From GCA-2746605 sp963704835 (GTDB lineage Bacteria; Bacteroidota; Ignavibacteria; Ignavibacteriales; Melioribacteraceae), in contig CAVPHW010000032.1 in assembly GCA_963704835.1 (NCBI GenBank), positions 124,001 to 188,000 of the forward strand: a stretch of DNA of 64,000 nt. Direction: 5' to 3'. Positions within the stretch are counted from its first letter, which is position 1. Every line of letters begins with the position of its first letter. The position numbers and the translations under genes are program-made. Of this stretch, positions 8,777-18,523 are shown one piece after another. Below the pieces are notes generated by a model. The model searched no databases, was not told where the DNA came from, and was given only the letters and a program-made list of their open reading frames with translations.

Positions 8777-11632
8777 ATGCTTGATAAGAATTATTCTGAT
8801 TTATTCCATCACTTAGAAAACATCATTCCTTCAGAAAGGTTATTCCCTGACGAACTGAATAATTTAGCATATGGAACAGATGCAAGCTTTTACAAATTAA
8901 CACCCAAAATTGTAGTAAAAGTTAAATCAGAAGAAGAAGTATCTAATGTAATTAAACTCTGTAAAAAATTTGAAATCCCCTTAACTTTTAGAGCATCTGG
9001 CACTAGTCTTTCCGGACAATCAATTTCTGATTCAGTATTGCTTGTTGCAGATAGATCATGGAATAAATTTGTTATCTCTGATGACAAATCTCAAATTACT
9101 TTACAGCCATCTACATTAGGCGGTAAAGCAAATTTTGAATTGGGGAAATTTAATAGAAAGATAGGACCAGATCCCGCCTCGATAAATGCGGCTACAGTTT
9201 GTGGTATTGCTGCTAATAATGCAAGCGGTATGACAAGCGGTGTAAAATTTAATTCCTATAATACTGTTTTAAATATGAGGATTGTATTTGCAAATGGGGA
9301 AATACTCGATACCTCTAATGAAGAACATCGTGGAAATTTTATTGAGGAAAATAGAGACATAGTTGTAGAATTATTGACCATCGCTTGGGATATTGATAAA
9401 AGTCAGATATTAACAGATAAAATCAATCAAAAATACAAAATTAAGAATACCACAGGTTATGGCATAAATTCATTTGTAGAGTTTAGAGATCCAATAGAAA
9501 TAATTAAACATCTAATGATTGGTTCTGAAGGCACGCTGGGATTTATTTCAGAAATTACACTAAAGACTATTGTTTGTTATCCCAAGAAAGCTACTGCACT
9601 TATTATTTTTGAAGATATCAAAACAGCTTGTTCAGCAATCCCTACCTTACAACATTTGCCAATTGACGCGGCAGAGTTAATGGATAGAGCTTCATTAAAA
9701 TCTGTTGAAAATAAGAATGGATTACCAGTTTATTTAAAAACTTTAAGTAAAGATGCCTCCGCATTGTTAGTTGAAACTTCAGCTGAAGATGATGATACTC
9801 TGAGTGAAAATATTCAGAAGATTATTTCTTCCTTAAAATCTATAAAAACCGTTCGACCAATTGAATTCACAAGTGATAAAAAAGAATATTTAAGGTTATG
9901 GAATGTGAGAAAAGGGTTATTCCCTTCTGTGAGTAAAGCAAGACCATCTGGGACAACAGTAGTTATTGAAGATGTAAACTTTAGGACTGAAAATTTAGCA
10001 GATGCAGTAAATGATCTTAAAACATTATTTGATAAGCACGGATATGCAGAAACCATTATTTGGGGACACGCACTTTCAGGAAATATTCATTTTGTCTTCT
10101 CTCAAGATTTTAATCAAGAAGAAGAGATTGATAGATATAAAAGTTTTATGAATGATGTTGTTAAATTGGTAATAAAAAAATATGATGGTTCTTTAAAAGC
10201 AGAACATGGAACTGGAAGAAATATGGCCCCATTTGTTAAGTATGAATGGGGAGATGAGATCTATGAATTAATGTGCAGAATTAAAAATGCTTTTGATCCG
10301 CAAGGTATTTTAAATCCAGGTGTGTTGATTAATAGTGATGATCAGATTCATGTTAAGAATCTTAAACCAACATATATTGTTGATGAGATTATTGATAAGT
10401 GTATTGACTGTGGTTTTTGTGAAAATTTTTGTCCATCTAAAAATTTAACTCTTACACCCCGCCAACGAATTACAGTTTGGCGCGAAATTTCAAATCTTAC
10501 AGAAACCAATATTAATTCTGGAAAACTTAAAGAGCTTGAAAAAAAATACAAATATTTTGGAGAACAAACTTGTGCAACAGATGGCCTCTGCGAGTTAAGT
10601 TGTCCTGTTGATATAGATACCGGAAAATTGATAAAAAATTTTAGAAGGTTTGAAGTTACAGAACGGAAAAAATCAATTGCACGACTAATTGCTAGAAAAT
10701 TTTCACTAGTTACGTCAATTATTAGATTTGGTTTAAATGCAAATCGATTTATTTCAATTTTCATTGGCAATTCTACTTTGGAAAAGATATCACTTAAGCT
10801 AAGGGAATATTCAAATAATAGAGTTCCTGTATTTATAAAAACATTACCAAGAGCTAATAAATATAAACCTATAAACAAAATTATTACTCAATCTTCAAAA
10901 ACTGTTGTCTACTTCCCAAGTTGTGTTAGCCGAACAATGGGAATTCTCCCGAATAGCGTTTATAAGATTGAACAAATAAGTGTGATGGAAAAATTGTTTA
11001 ATAAAGCAGGATATCAAATAATATATCCTAAAAATTTGGGATCGCTATGCTGCGGTATGCCTTTTTCGAGCAAGGGATTTTTTGATGAAGCTGACCAAAA
11101 GAGTGAAGAACTAACAAAAAATTTACTTAACTCAAGTAATTTTGGAAAAATCAAAATCGTTTTTGATACTAGTCCATGTGTAAAAACAATTAAGGATTAT
11201 CTAGTAAAAGTAAATGAGAACAGATTAAAAATTTATGATTCCATTGAATTTATACATGATTATTTGATTGACGAATTAAAGATTGTACCTAAAAAGGAAT
11301 CAATAACTGTACATTCAACTTGTAGTGCAAGTAAATTAGATTTAACTGATAAACTGATTGCAATTTCAAAAAAATGCAGCACCAAAGTTTTTATTCCAGA
11401 TGAATTAAATTGTTGCGGATTTGCTGGAGATCGTGGTTTTACATTTCCTGAACTGAATGAATCAGCCCTAAAAAATTTGGATAAATACGTTAAAGAGCAT
11501 AATTGTGTTAATGGGTATTCTTCGAGTAAAACATGTGAAATTGGTCTTTCAAATCATAGTGGGATTACTTATCAATCAATTGCATATTTAGTGGATGAAT
11601 GCAGCACATCAATAAATGTGAAGCAGTCCTAA
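8777..11632 (+). CDS. YdiJ-type FAD-linked 2-hydroxyacid dehydrogenase with Fe-S and CCG domains
   Basis: The 951-residue fusion has three parts. The N-terminal GlcD-like half binds FAD (FRASGTSLSGQS, SEGTLGFISEI, GHALSGNIHF). A ferredoxin-type segment follows with CIDCGFCENFCPS and CATDGLCELSCPVD, enough for two [4Fe-4S] clusters. The C-terminal part has two CCG-type domains (LCCGMPFSS, LNCCGFAGDRGF), as in heterodisulfide reductase B and GlpC. This architecture matches YdiJ and the large D-lactate/D-2-hydroxyglutarate dehydrogenases, which pass electrons from a D-2-hydroxyacid to a membrane or other acceptor. The exact substrate cannot be read from the sequence. It ends 4 bases into the convergent Rrf2 gene. 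Its need for Fe-S clusters suits the SUF neighbourhood. Confidence 0.9.
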   Translation: MLDKNYSDLFHHLENIIPSERLFPDELNNLAYGTDASFYKLTPKIVVKVKSEEEVSNVIKLCKKFEIPLTFRASGTSLSGQSISDSVLLVADRSWNKFVISDDKSQITLQPSTLGGKANFELGKFNRKIGPDPASINAATVCGIAANNASGMTSGVKFNSYNTVLNMRIVFANGEILDTSNEEHRGNFIEENRDIVVELLTIAWDIDKSQILTDKINQKYKIKNTTGYGINSFVEFRDPIEIIKHLMIGSEGTLGFISEITLKTIVCYPKKATALIIFEDIKTACSAIPTLQHLPIDAAELMDRASLKSVENKNGLPVYLKTLSKDASALLVETSAEDDDTLSENIQKIISSLKSIKTVRPIEFTSDKKEYLRLWNVRKGLFPSVSKARPSGTTVVIEDVNFRTENLADAVNDLKTLFDKHGYAETIIWGHALSGNIHFVFSQDFNQEEEIDRYKSFMNDVVKLVIKKYDGSLKAEHGTGRNMAPFVKYEWGDEIYELMCRIKNAFDPQGILNPGVLINSDDQIHVKNLKPTYIVDEIIDKCIDCGFCENFCPSKNLTLTPRQRITVWREISNLTETNINSGKLKELEKKYKYFGEQTCATDGLCELSCPVDIDTGKLIKNFRRFEVTERKKSIARLIARKFSLVTSIIRFGLNANRFISIFIGNSTLEKISLKLREYSNNRVPVFIKTLPRANKYKPINKIITQSSKTVVYFPSCVSRTMGILPNSVYKIEQISVMEKLFNKAGYQIIYPKNLGSLCCGMPFSSKGFFDEADQKSEELTKNLLNSSNFGKIKIVFDTSPCVKTIKDYLVKVNENRLKIYDSIEFIHDYLIDELKIVPKKESITVHSTCSASKLDLTDKLIAISKKCSTKVFIPDELNCCGFAGDRGFTFPELNESALKNLDKYVKEHNCVNGYSSSKTCEIGLSNHSGITYQSIAYLVDECSTSINVKQS

Positions 11633-12099
11633 TCTTTTTCTAAGAGGTCAATTTTTTTTGTAGTTTCTTCGAAAAAAATCTTTTCACTCCCCATCAGATC
11701 TTTCAAAGTAAGATTATTCATAACCTGGTCAATAGAAATTTGGATTATTTGCCAAAATGACCTAATAGAACAATCGGGAGAATGAGTACAAATTGCAATA
11801 TCTGAGAAATGGTTTTCGCAATAAGTGGATTCAAAAAACTTCCCTCCAAGAACATTCATTACTTCACCAATATTAATTTCCGAAGGTTCTCTTGTTAAAG
11901 TATAACCGCCTATTCTTCCTCGTTCACTTTCTAAAAAACCGCCAAGTCTAAGTATTCTAAGTGTTTTTGCAATGTTATTTTCAGTAATATTCTCATTCAT
12001 GCTTATATCAGGTATAGTTAAACCAATCCCTTTTCGATGAGCATAACCTAATCGAACTAAACATCTTAAACCATATTCTTCTTGGGCAGTAAACTTCAT
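11629..12099 (-). CDS. Rrf2-family regulator (IscR/SufR-like)
   Basis: The 156-residue protein opens with the Rrf2 winged-helix start MKFTAQEEYGLRCLVRL and has the GGFLESERGRIGGYTL wing. Three cysteines, C94, C104 and C110 (within CENHFSDIAIC and SPDCSIR), match the three-Cys cluster ligand set of IscR-type regulators, so it probably senses Fe-S status. It is the last gene of the SUF cluster on the same strand, 103 bases after the bacilliredoxin gene. Control of the SUF promoter at 18112-18142 is inferred from position. Its 3' end overlaps the convergent YdiJ-like gene by 4 bases. Confidence 0.88.
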   Translation of the reverse strand: MKFTAQEEYGLRCLVRLGYAHRKGIGLTIPDISMNENITENNIAKTLRILRLGGFLESERGRIGGYTLTREPSEINIGEVMNVLGGKFFESTYCENHFSDIAICTHSPDCSIRSFWQIIQISIDQVMNNLTLKDLMGSEKIFFEETTKKIDLLEKD

Positions 12100-12202
12100 T
12101 TAAATAATATTTTAATAATTTATACTTTACCTTAACAAAGGCTGTAATAACAAAGTTTTATGATAAGCCAGAGTATTCCGACTTATCAAAAACTTTAGCA
12201 AA

Positions 12203-12739
12203 TTAATTTTCACTTAAAGGAATCTTAGAACCGCACATTTTTGCATGAACTAATTTATCGTACTTTTCCTTACTGATTGAAGGTCCTTCTTTTGAACAAT
12301 GTTCCGAGAATACTTGTTGAAGTGAATCAGCAATTTGTTCATGAGTTCTTCCCTCAATATGGTGACGAGGAAGCATGAATAATACTTCGCCATTTTTTAA
12401 TAATGCAGCTGATGGAGATGAAGGTGGAAATTTGGCTAGATATTTACTTCTTACTACATCAACCGCTGCTTTATCTTGTCCGGCAAAGACTGTAGTAATA
12501 TTATCTGGAATTATTTTCCCTTGCAGCGCTAAAGAAATCCCAGGTCGGGCACTGCCAGCCGCACAACCACATACTGAATTTATAAAAACAAAAGTAGTTT
12601 TGTCATCTTGCTCAGAAAGAACTTCTTCAACTTTTTCTGGAGTTGTTAATTCTTGGAACCCAACATAGGTAAGTTCATCTCTCATTGGCTGAACTGCTCT
12701 TGGGTCATACATTGGTGCTTGCATATTTATTTCAAACAT
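12203..12739 (-). CDS. BrxA/BrxB-family bacilliredoxin
   Basis: The 178-residue product has the family signature TTFVFINSVCGCAAG, with the redox motif Cys57-Gly58-Cys59, and RPGISLAL just after it. The family (YphP/YqiW in Bacillus) removes bacillithiol or other thiols from proteins. The C-terminal end carries two extra cysteines (HCSKEG and KMCGSK) beyond the usual domain, making it longer than the typical 145 residues. Within the SUF cluster it may protect or reduce cysteines of the assembly machinery, which is an inference from context. The start is the ATG at 12737-12739. Confidence 0.88.
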   Translation of the reverse strand: MFEINMQAPMYDPRAVQPMRDELTYVGFQELTTPEKVEEVLSEQDDKTTFVFINSVCGCAAGSARPGISLALQGKIIPDNITTVFAGQDKAAVDVVRSKYLAKFPPSSPSAALLKNGEVLFMLPRHHIEGRTHEQIADSLQQVFSEHCSKEGPSISKEKYDKLVHAKMCGSKIPLSEN

Positions 12740-12769
12740 ATTTTACCTTTTTCATTTACTGATTATTTG

Positions 12770-13084
12770 TTATAAAAAACCTAAATTTAATTTAGCCTCT
12801 TCACTCATCATATCTTTATTCCACGGTGGTTCCCATACTAAATTAATATTAACTTCATTAATCCCTTCAACACTTTTTACTTTTTGTCGTACTTCCCCGG
12901 GCAAACTTTCAGCTACTGGGCAAGCAGGGGATGTTAAAGTCATTGTAATATCAACATCGCCACTTTCAGCAAGTTTAACATTGTAAATTAATCCAAGTTC
13001 ATAAATATTAACTGGTATTTCAGGATCGAAAACTGTTTCGAGCACAGAAATAATTTTTTGTTCTAAATAGCCTTTGTCAATCAT
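12770..13084 (-). CDS. MIP18/DUF59-type Fe-S assembly factor (SufT-like)
   Basis: This 104-residue domain protein has the DUF59 signature DPEIPVNIYELGLIYNV, then TMTLTSPACPVAE with the single conserved cysteine, and the C-terminal VWEPPWNKDMMSEEAK. Members of this family help mature Fe-S proteins and are commonly found in SUF operons as sufT or the PaaD-like factor. It starts 10 bases after the sufS stop and precedes the bacilliredoxin gene, fitting one transcript. Confidence 0.9.
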   Translation of the reverse strand: MIDKGYLEQKIISVLETVFDPEIPVNIYELGLIYNVKLAESGDVDITMTLTSPACPVAESLPGEVRQKVKSVEGINEVNINLVWEPPWNKDMMSEEAKLNLGFL

Positions 13085-13093
13085 ATTAAATTC

Positions 13094-14368
13094 CTAAGAA
13101 AACATCCTTACAACTTTTATAAGTGCATTATATAAAGTATCAATCTCTTCTTTCTTGTTATACATCGAAAATGATGCCCTTGCTGTTGCAGGTAAATTAA
13201 ATCTTTTAATTAGTGGCTGAGTACAATGGTGTCCTGTTCTAATAGCAATTCCATCCGTATCAATTATTGTCCCAATATCATATGGGTGAATTCCATCAAT
13301 AACAAAAGATATTACAGAGGCTTTATGATCAGAAGTCCCAATAATTTTAAGACCATTTATTTCACTAAGCTTTCCGGTTGCATATTCCAGAAGATTATTT
13401 TCGTAATTATTGATCTCAAGAGAATCAAATGAAGACAAATAATCAATAGCCACACCTAGAGCTATTCCTCCAACTATATTTGGTGTTCCAGCTTCAAACT
13501 TTTGTGGCGCATCTTCATAAGTCGTTTTTTCAAAAGTAACTTCCCTAATCATATCTCCACCGCCTTGGAAAGGAGGCATTTTATCTAAAAATTCTGTTTT
13601 TCCATAAAGAACACCAATGCCGGTTGGACCAAAAACTTTGTGTCCGGAAAAAACATAAAAATCGCAATCTAAATCTTGAACATCAACTTTAGTGTGTGGT
13701 ACAGCTTGAGCACCATCTAATAATACCGGTATGTTAAACTCATGAGCTTTTTTAACAATTTCTTTTACCGGGTTTATTGTGCCTAATGCATTAGAAATAT
13801 GAACAACCGAGACAAGTTTTGTTTTGTCAGAAATTAGTTTTTTGTATTCCTCAAAAATAAATTCTCCCTTATCATTAACGGGAACGACTTTTAACGTTAA
13901 TTTTTTTCTTTCGCAAAGAAGTTGCCAGGGAACAATATTGGAATGATGTTCCATATGAGAAATGATAATCTCATCACCTTCTTGAAAATAATTTGCACGG
14001 CAAAGTGAATTGGCAACTAAGTTTATTGCTTCAGTTGCGCCACGGACAAAGATAATTTCCGAAACACTCATTGCGTTCAGAAACTCTTTTACTTTCAATC
14101 TAGCACCTTCGTAAGATTCGGTTGCAAGTTCACTTAGGAAGTGCAATCCCCGATGTATGTTGGAGTTCTCAAAAGTGTAGTAGTTAGTTATTGAGTCAAT
14201 TACACTTTGGGGTTTTTGAGATGTTGCGGCATTATCAATGTAAACCAAAGGTTTACCATTAACAAATCTTTTTAAAATCGGGAAATCATTTCTTACTTCA
14301 TCAACATTAAATTTCCGAAATATTTTCTTTGAACGAGTACCGGTTTTTAGTTCAGCATCAAAATTCAT
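13094..14368 (-). CDS. sufS: SufS-type cysteine desulfurase
   Basis: The 424-residue PLP enzyme has the SufS landmarks VYIDNAATSQKP, HHSNIVPW, DGAQAVPH, FSGHKVFGPTGIG (with the PLP lysine) and RTGHHCTQP, whose Cys382 carries the persulfide. It takes sulfur from cysteine and hands it to the SufBCD scaffold. It has about 20 extra N-terminal residues before the domain. The ATG overlaps the sufD stop by one base, indicating translational coupling. No SufE or SufU gene, the usual sulfur shuttle for SufS, lies in the cluster. Confidence 0.94.
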   Translation of the reverse strand: MNFDAELKTGTRSKKIFRKFNVDEVRNDFPILKRFVNGKPLVYIDNAATSQKPQSVIDSITNYYTFENSNIHRGLHFLSELATESYEGARLKVKEFLNAMSVSEIIFVRGATEAINLVANSLCRANYFQEGDEIIISHMEHHSNIVPWQLLCERKKLTLKVVPVNDKGEFIFEEYKKLISDKTKLVSVVHISNALGTINPVKEIVKKAHEFNIPVLLDGAQAVPHTKVDVQDLDCDFYVFSGHKVFGPTGIGVLYGKTEFLDKMPPFQGGGDMIREVTFEKTTYEDAPQKFEAGTPNIVGGIALGVAIDYLSSFDSLEINNYENNLLEYATGKLSEINGLKIIGTSDHKASVISFVIDGIHPYDIGTIIDTDGIAIRTGHHCTQPLIKRFNLPATARASFSMYNKKEEIDTLYNALIKVVRMFS

Positions 14369-15687
14369 TAGAATTCAACTCTATTTAGATGTTCAAATAT
14401 TGTATGGTTGATTTTTTCTTTTAATGGGTCAATTTTAATTTCACTAACAACATCATCTACAAAGGCTCTAATCAACATTGATCTAGCTGCCTCAGAAGAA
14501 ACACCTCGTGAGCGAATATAAAAGTAAGCTTGTTCATCTAGTTTGCCAACTGTTGCACCATGAGAACATTTTACATCATCAGCATAAATTTCTAGTTGAG
14601 GTTTAGTATCAACACTTGCGTCTGGAGAAAGCAACACAGATTTATTTGATTGAAAAGCGTTTGTCTTTTGCGCAATTTGGTTAACTAAAATTTTTCCAGA
14701 AAATACACCACGAGATTTATCATCCATAATACCTTTATATAATTCATTACTCATGCAGTTTGGTTTTGCATGATCAATAAACGTGTGATTATCTATATGT
14801 TGATCATCTTTCCCAAGGTATAACCCATAAAGATGGGATTCAATGTTTTCTCCATTTAATTTTGCGTTCAAATCATTTCTAGTAATTTTGCTTCCAAAAG
14901 AAAATGAAAAATGGTTAAAAACACTCGATTCTTTTTGGACAATATCCGTTTTGTCAATATGATAAGCATTACTTGACTCATTCTGCAATTTGTAAAAACT
15001 TATATTTGAGTTTTCTGCAACAGAAATTTCTGTAACTATATTAGTAAAATATTCTGCATTGTGTTTTCCAACATACTCACTAATAATGTTTGCTTGACTG
15101 TATTTTTCAGCAACCAATAAATTCCTTGGCTGGATTAAAGGCTTCGTTACGGAATTGGAAGCGATATTCAATATATGAATTGGTTTTTCAATTATTATAT
15201 TTTTAGGTACATAGATTACAAATCCATCATAAGTAAATGCATTGTTTAATAAATTAAAAGAATTACTCACATTTTGATGCCTCGGAAAATATTCATCGAG
15301 AAAACCTGGATTAATTTTAGATAAATTATAAAGACTATCAATTATTATCCCATTTTTAATATTGCCTATTTCAGACAATGATTTATCAAAAATTCCATTT
15401 ATAAAAACTAAAAGGTGAACATCCAAATTTGGAATTTTGAATTTATCAATCGATTGTAAATTGTTATCGTCAACTGCAATTAAAGGAGAAGGCACAAATT
15501 CTTGTTTTAGAATTGGGGAAATGTTTGTGTATTTCCATTCCTCATCCTTTTTTGTTGGAAATTCTGAAGCACTGAAATCGAAATTTGCTTTTTGTCGCAT
15601 TTTGCCAAACGAATCGCCACTCATTTTTTTATCAAAAACATCAAAATTTTCTTTATACCAATTCTTAATATTATTTTCTTTCCTCAT
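14368..15687 (-). CDS. sufD: Fe-S assembly scaffold subunit SufD
   Basis: The 439-residue protein has the SufB/SufD-fold core. Its C-terminal block DDVKCSHGATVGKLDEQAYFYIRSRG includes the histidine of CSHGAT that helps hold the nascent cluster at the SufB-SufD interface. The N-terminal half, with DEEWKYTNISPI, is also typical of SufD. It lies 3 bases after sufC and overlaps sufS by one base, so these four genes should be made together. Confidence 0.93.
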   Translation of the reverse strand: MRKENNIKNWYKENFDVFDKKMSGDSFGKMRQKANFDFSASEFPTKKDEEWKYTNISPILKQEFVPSPLIAVDDNNLQSIDKFKIPNLDVHLLVFINGIFDKSLSEIGNIKNGIIIDSLYNLSKINPGFLDEYFPRHQNVSNSFNLLNNAFTYDGFVIYVPKNIIIEKPIHILNIASNSVTKPLIQPRNLLVAEKYSQANIISEYVGKHNAEYFTNIVTEISVAENSNISFYKLQNESSNAYHIDKTDIVQKESSVFNHFSFSFGSKITRNDLNAKLNGENIESHLYGLYLGKDDQHIDNHTFIDHAKPNCMSNELYKGIMDDKSRGVFSGKILVNQIAQKTNAFQSNKSVLLSPDASVDTKPQLEIYADDVKCSHGATVGKLDEQAYFYIRSRGVSSEAARSMLIRAFVDDVVSEIKIDPLKEKINHTIFEHLNRVEF

Positions 15688-15690
15688 TAT

Positions 15691-16458
15691 TTAAACTCCT
15701 TGAACTGCTTCAGGTTGTTCTTTAATTATCCAATCGTAACCACGTTCTTCTAATTCAAGAGCAAGATTTTTATCGCCGGATTTAACAATTTTACCATTAT
15801 AAAGAACATGAACAAAATCTGGAACAATATAATCAAGCAGTCTTTGGTAATGAGTAACAAGAATAACAGCATTGTTACTGTTTTTGAATTTATTTACTCC
15901 TTCAGAAACTATTTTTAAAGCATCAATATCAAGCCCAGAATCAGTTTCATCAAGCACGGCAAGTTTTGGATCAAGAGTTAAAAGTTGTAAAATTTCATTT
16001 CTTTTCTTTTCTCCACCTGAGAAACCTTGATTTACAGATCGGCTGATTAATGAACTATCCATGCCCAAAACTCTCGCTTTTTCTTTAATGAGAACAAGAA
16101 AGTCTTTTGCGGAGATTTCTTCTTCACCTTTATGCTTTCTTATTTCATTTATAGCAGTTTTTAGGAAAACAGAATTACTAACACCTGGAATTTCAATAGG
16201 ATATTGGAAAGCTAAAAACAATCCTTCTCTCGCTCTTTCATCAGGTGCCATTTCAACAATATTTGTTCCCTCAAAAATAATCTCGCCATCGGTTACTTCA
16301 TATGCTTCGTGACCGGCCAAAACATTTGCAAGAGTGCTTTTGCCAGAACCATTTGGTCCCATTATTGCATGAATTTCACCTGCATTAACTTCTAAATCAA
16401 TTCCTTTTAGAATTTCGTTTCCCTCTACATTTGCACGTAGGTTTTTAATCTTAATCAT
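15691..16458 (-). CDS. sufC: Fe-S assembly ATPase SufC
   Basis: The 255-residue ABC ATPase has Walker A GPNGSGKST, Q-loop FQYPIEIPG, signature SGGEKKRNEIL, Walker B and the DETDSGLDIDAL extension specific to SufC, and a switch histidine in VTHYQRLL. It powers conformational change of the SufB2C2D2-type scaffold in the cytoplasm. The start ATG is at 16456-16458. The gap of 170 bases to sufB is unusually large for this operon and holds a REP-like palindrome. Confidence 0.95.
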   Translation of the reverse strand: MIKIKNLRANVEGNEILKGIDLEVNAGEIHAIMGPNGSGKSTLANVLAGHEAYEVTDGEIIFEGTNIVEMAPDERAREGLFLAFQYPIEIPGVSNSVFLKTAINEIRKHKGEEEISAKDFLVLIKEKARVLGMDSSLISRSVNQGFSGGEKKRNEILQLLTLDPKLAVLDETDSGLDIDALKIVSEGVNKFKNSNNAVILVTHYQRLLDYIVPDFVHVLYNGKIVKSGDKNLALELEERGYDWIIKEQPEAVQGV

Positions 16459-16533
16459 TTAATTATCCTTTGTTCTTTATTTTCAATTTTTAACATGATT
16501 CAACTACGCTTAGTACGAGTTATTCTTCATTTA

Positions 16534-16567
16534 TCTGGATTCCCGATAGAAACCTTTGGGAATGACA
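16534..16567. repeat. REP-like palindrome, family D (CTGGATTCCCG...GGGAATGACA)
   Basis: ATTCCC (16539-16544) and GGGAAT (16558-16563) are inverted arms, flanked by the wider TCTGGATTCCCG and GGGAATGACA context seen in intergenic repeats of many bacteria. It lies inside the suf operon, between sufB and sufC, and could slow decay of, or attenuate, the transcript. Confidence 0.6.
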
Positions 16568-16628
16568 TTTTTTGATTTTGCCTTAAATCTTTACCTTAAA
16601 TCTTTTATCTTGATTCTCATATCTGTAT

Positions 16629-18086
16629 TTAACCAACACTTCCTTCAAGGCTGATTGCAAGAAGCTTTTGTGCCTCAACGGCAAATTCCATTGGAAGTTC
16701 GTTAAATACTTCTTTGCAGAAACCATTTACTATCATATTTACTGCATCTTCTGTGCTAATACCACGTTGATTCAAATAAAATATTTGATCTTCACCTACT
16801 TTTGAGGTTGTTGCTTCATGTTCAACAGTTGCAGTATTATTGTCAATTTCTAAATAGGGGAAAGTGTGCGCACCGCATTGGTCTCCCATTAACATAGAAT
16901 CACACTGTGAAAAGTTTCGTGCATTTTGTGCACTCTTTCCAATTTTTACCAAACCTCTATAAGAATTATTACTTCTTCCTGCAGAAATTCCTTTGGAAAT
17001 TATTGTGCTTCTGGTGTTTTTGCCAAGATGTATCATCTTTGTGCCGGTATCTGCTTGCTGATAATTATTTGTTACCGCAACAGAATAAAATTCACCAACG
17101 GAATTATCACCTTGTAAAATGCAGCTTGGGTATTTCCAAGTAATAGCAGAACCTGTTTCAACTTGTGTCCATGATATTTTTGAGTTATTTCCTTTGCAAA
17201 TTCCTCGTTTAGTTACGAAGTTGTAAATTCCACCTTTGCCTTGTTTATCACCAGGGAACCAATTCTGAACAGTCGAATATTTTATTTCGGCATTTTCATG
17301 TGCAACAAGTTCAACAATAGCTGCGTGTAATTGATTTGTATCTCTCATTGGAGCAGTACAACCTTCAAGATAACTAACATAACTATTATCTTCAGCAATT
17401 ATTAATGTACGCTCAAATTGTCCGGTATCCATAGCATTAATTCTAAAATATGTTGAAAGTTCCATAGGGCAGCGAACACCTTTTGGAATATAAACAAACG
17501 AACCATCACTGAAGACAGCTGAGTTAAGAGCTGCAAAATAATTATCAGTTGTTGGAACTACAGAGCCCATATATTTTTTTACTAAATCAGAATGTTCCCG
17601 TATTGCCTCAGAGATTGAGCAAAAAATAACTCCTTTTTCTGCTAGCGAGGCTTTAAAGGTTGTTGCAACAGAAACTGAATCGAAAACAGCATCTACAGCT
17701 ACACCACTTAATATTTTTTGTTCTTCGAGTGGAATTCCCAATTTGTTAAAAGTTGCTAGTAATTCGGGATCAACTTGGTCTAAACTTTCCAATTCGGGTT
17801 TTTTCTTTGGAGCGGCATAATATTTCAAATTTTGGTAATCAATTTTTTCATATTCAACTTTTGCCCAATCAGGTTCTTCCATTGTTAACCAATGTCTATA
17901 TGCCTTCAAGCGCCATTCGGTCATCCACTCGGGTTCTTGTTTTTTTGCTGAAAGTTGACGAATTATATCTTCATTTAATCCTTTTGGAAATTCATCTTGT
18001 TCAATTTCGGTGACAAATCCCCATTTGTATTCAGTGTTTGTGTGATCTTCAATTATCTTTATATCTTCGCGAATTTCTTCACTCAT
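16629..18086 (-). CDS. sufB: Fe-S assembly scaffold subunit SufB
   Basis: The 485-residue SufB is the first gene of the operon. It contains YIPKGVRCPMELSTYFRIN, LEGCTAPM, YNFVTKRGIC and the C-terminal SQCDSMLMGDQCGAHTFPYLE, which holds the cysteine used for cluster building in SufB. It forms the SufBC2D complex in the cytoplasm and receives sulfur from SufS. Length is normal for the long bacterial form. The promoter at 18112-18142 lies 26 to 56 bases upstream of the start. Confidence 0.96.
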   Translation of the reverse strand: MSEEIREDIKIIEDHTNTEYKWGFVTEIEQDEFPKGLNEDIIRQLSAKKQEPEWMTEWRLKAYRHWLTMEEPDWAKVEYEKIDYQNLKYYAAPKKKPELESLDQVDPELLATFNKLGIPLEEQKILSGVAVDAVFDSVSVATTFKASLAEKGVIFCSISEAIREHSDLVKKYMGSVVPTTDNYFAALNSAVFSDGSFVYIPKGVRCPMELSTYFRINAMDTGQFERTLIIAEDNSYVSYLEGCTAPMRDTNQLHAAIVELVAHENAEIKYSTVQNWFPGDKQGKGGIYNFVTKRGICKGNNSKISWTQVETGSAITWKYPSCILQGDNSVGEFYSVAVTNNYQQADTGTKMIHLGKNTRSTIISKGISAGRSNNSYRGLVKIGKSAQNARNFSQCDSMLMGDQCGAHTFPYLEIDNNTATVEHEATTSKVGEDQIFYLNQRGISTEDAVNMIVNGFCKEVFNELPMEFAVEAQKLLAISLEGSVG

Positions 18087-18111
18087 TGCTTAACCTTTTT
18101 TGTTTATCATT

Positions 18112-18142
18112 CAAACGTATATAATCTTGCAAAAAAAGTCAA
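18112..18142 (-). promoter_or_regulatory. Bacteroidetes-type promoter of the suf operon
   Basis: The reverse strand reads TTG (18142-18140), exactly 20 bases, then TACGTTTG (18119-18112), a perfect TAnnTTTG. This is the best promoter match in the window. The spacer contains T7 and A/T-rich sequence where an Rrf2 protein might bind, but I see no strong dyad. Confidence 0.75.
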
Positions 18143-18209
18143 GATTAAAATAGTTCTTAAAAAATGGTGAAATCAAAGGAAAATGATGAAAATTCAATTT
18201 TGGGGTGGA

Positions 18210-18461
18210 TTATGTTTCCTTGGGATTGTTTAAGTTTAACTTTCCTCCTAAGAACTGTCCAAGGAAAAAAGAACCGACAAGTAGAGGATAAGTATATAAT
18301 TCAAAACCGATATTTGAGTAAATGCGCAACAGAATAACACAGGGAATGGGAAGATGTATTGCAAGAAACCAATTTGGTGAAAATTTGCGGACTTTTGATC
18401 TCCAAAACCCGAAAGGGAGATTTACTAGGAATACTGTAAAAGCAACTAAAGCTATTTTCAT
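18210..18461 (-). CDS. Small membrane protein of unknown function
   Basis: The 83-residue product has three hydrophobic stretches: the N-terminal IALVAFTVFLVNLPFGFW, then LAIHLPIPCVILL and YPLLVGSFFLGQFLGG. It is probably a three-helix inner-membrane protein. The sequence composition is coherent and similar small proteins occur in Bacteroidota, but I cannot name it. It lies between the suf promoter and the ATPase gene and is transcribed in the same direction as both. Confidence 0.6.
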   Translation of the reverse strand: MKIALVAFTVFLVNLPFGFWRSKVRKFSPNWFLAIHLPIPCVILLRIYSNIGFELYTYPLLVGSFFLGQFLGGKLNLNNPKET

Positions 18462-18523
18462 TTATAAACTTTAAACATTTCTGGAGCGTAATATTTCAAA
18501 AAGTAAAATCCCATTTTTATTTT

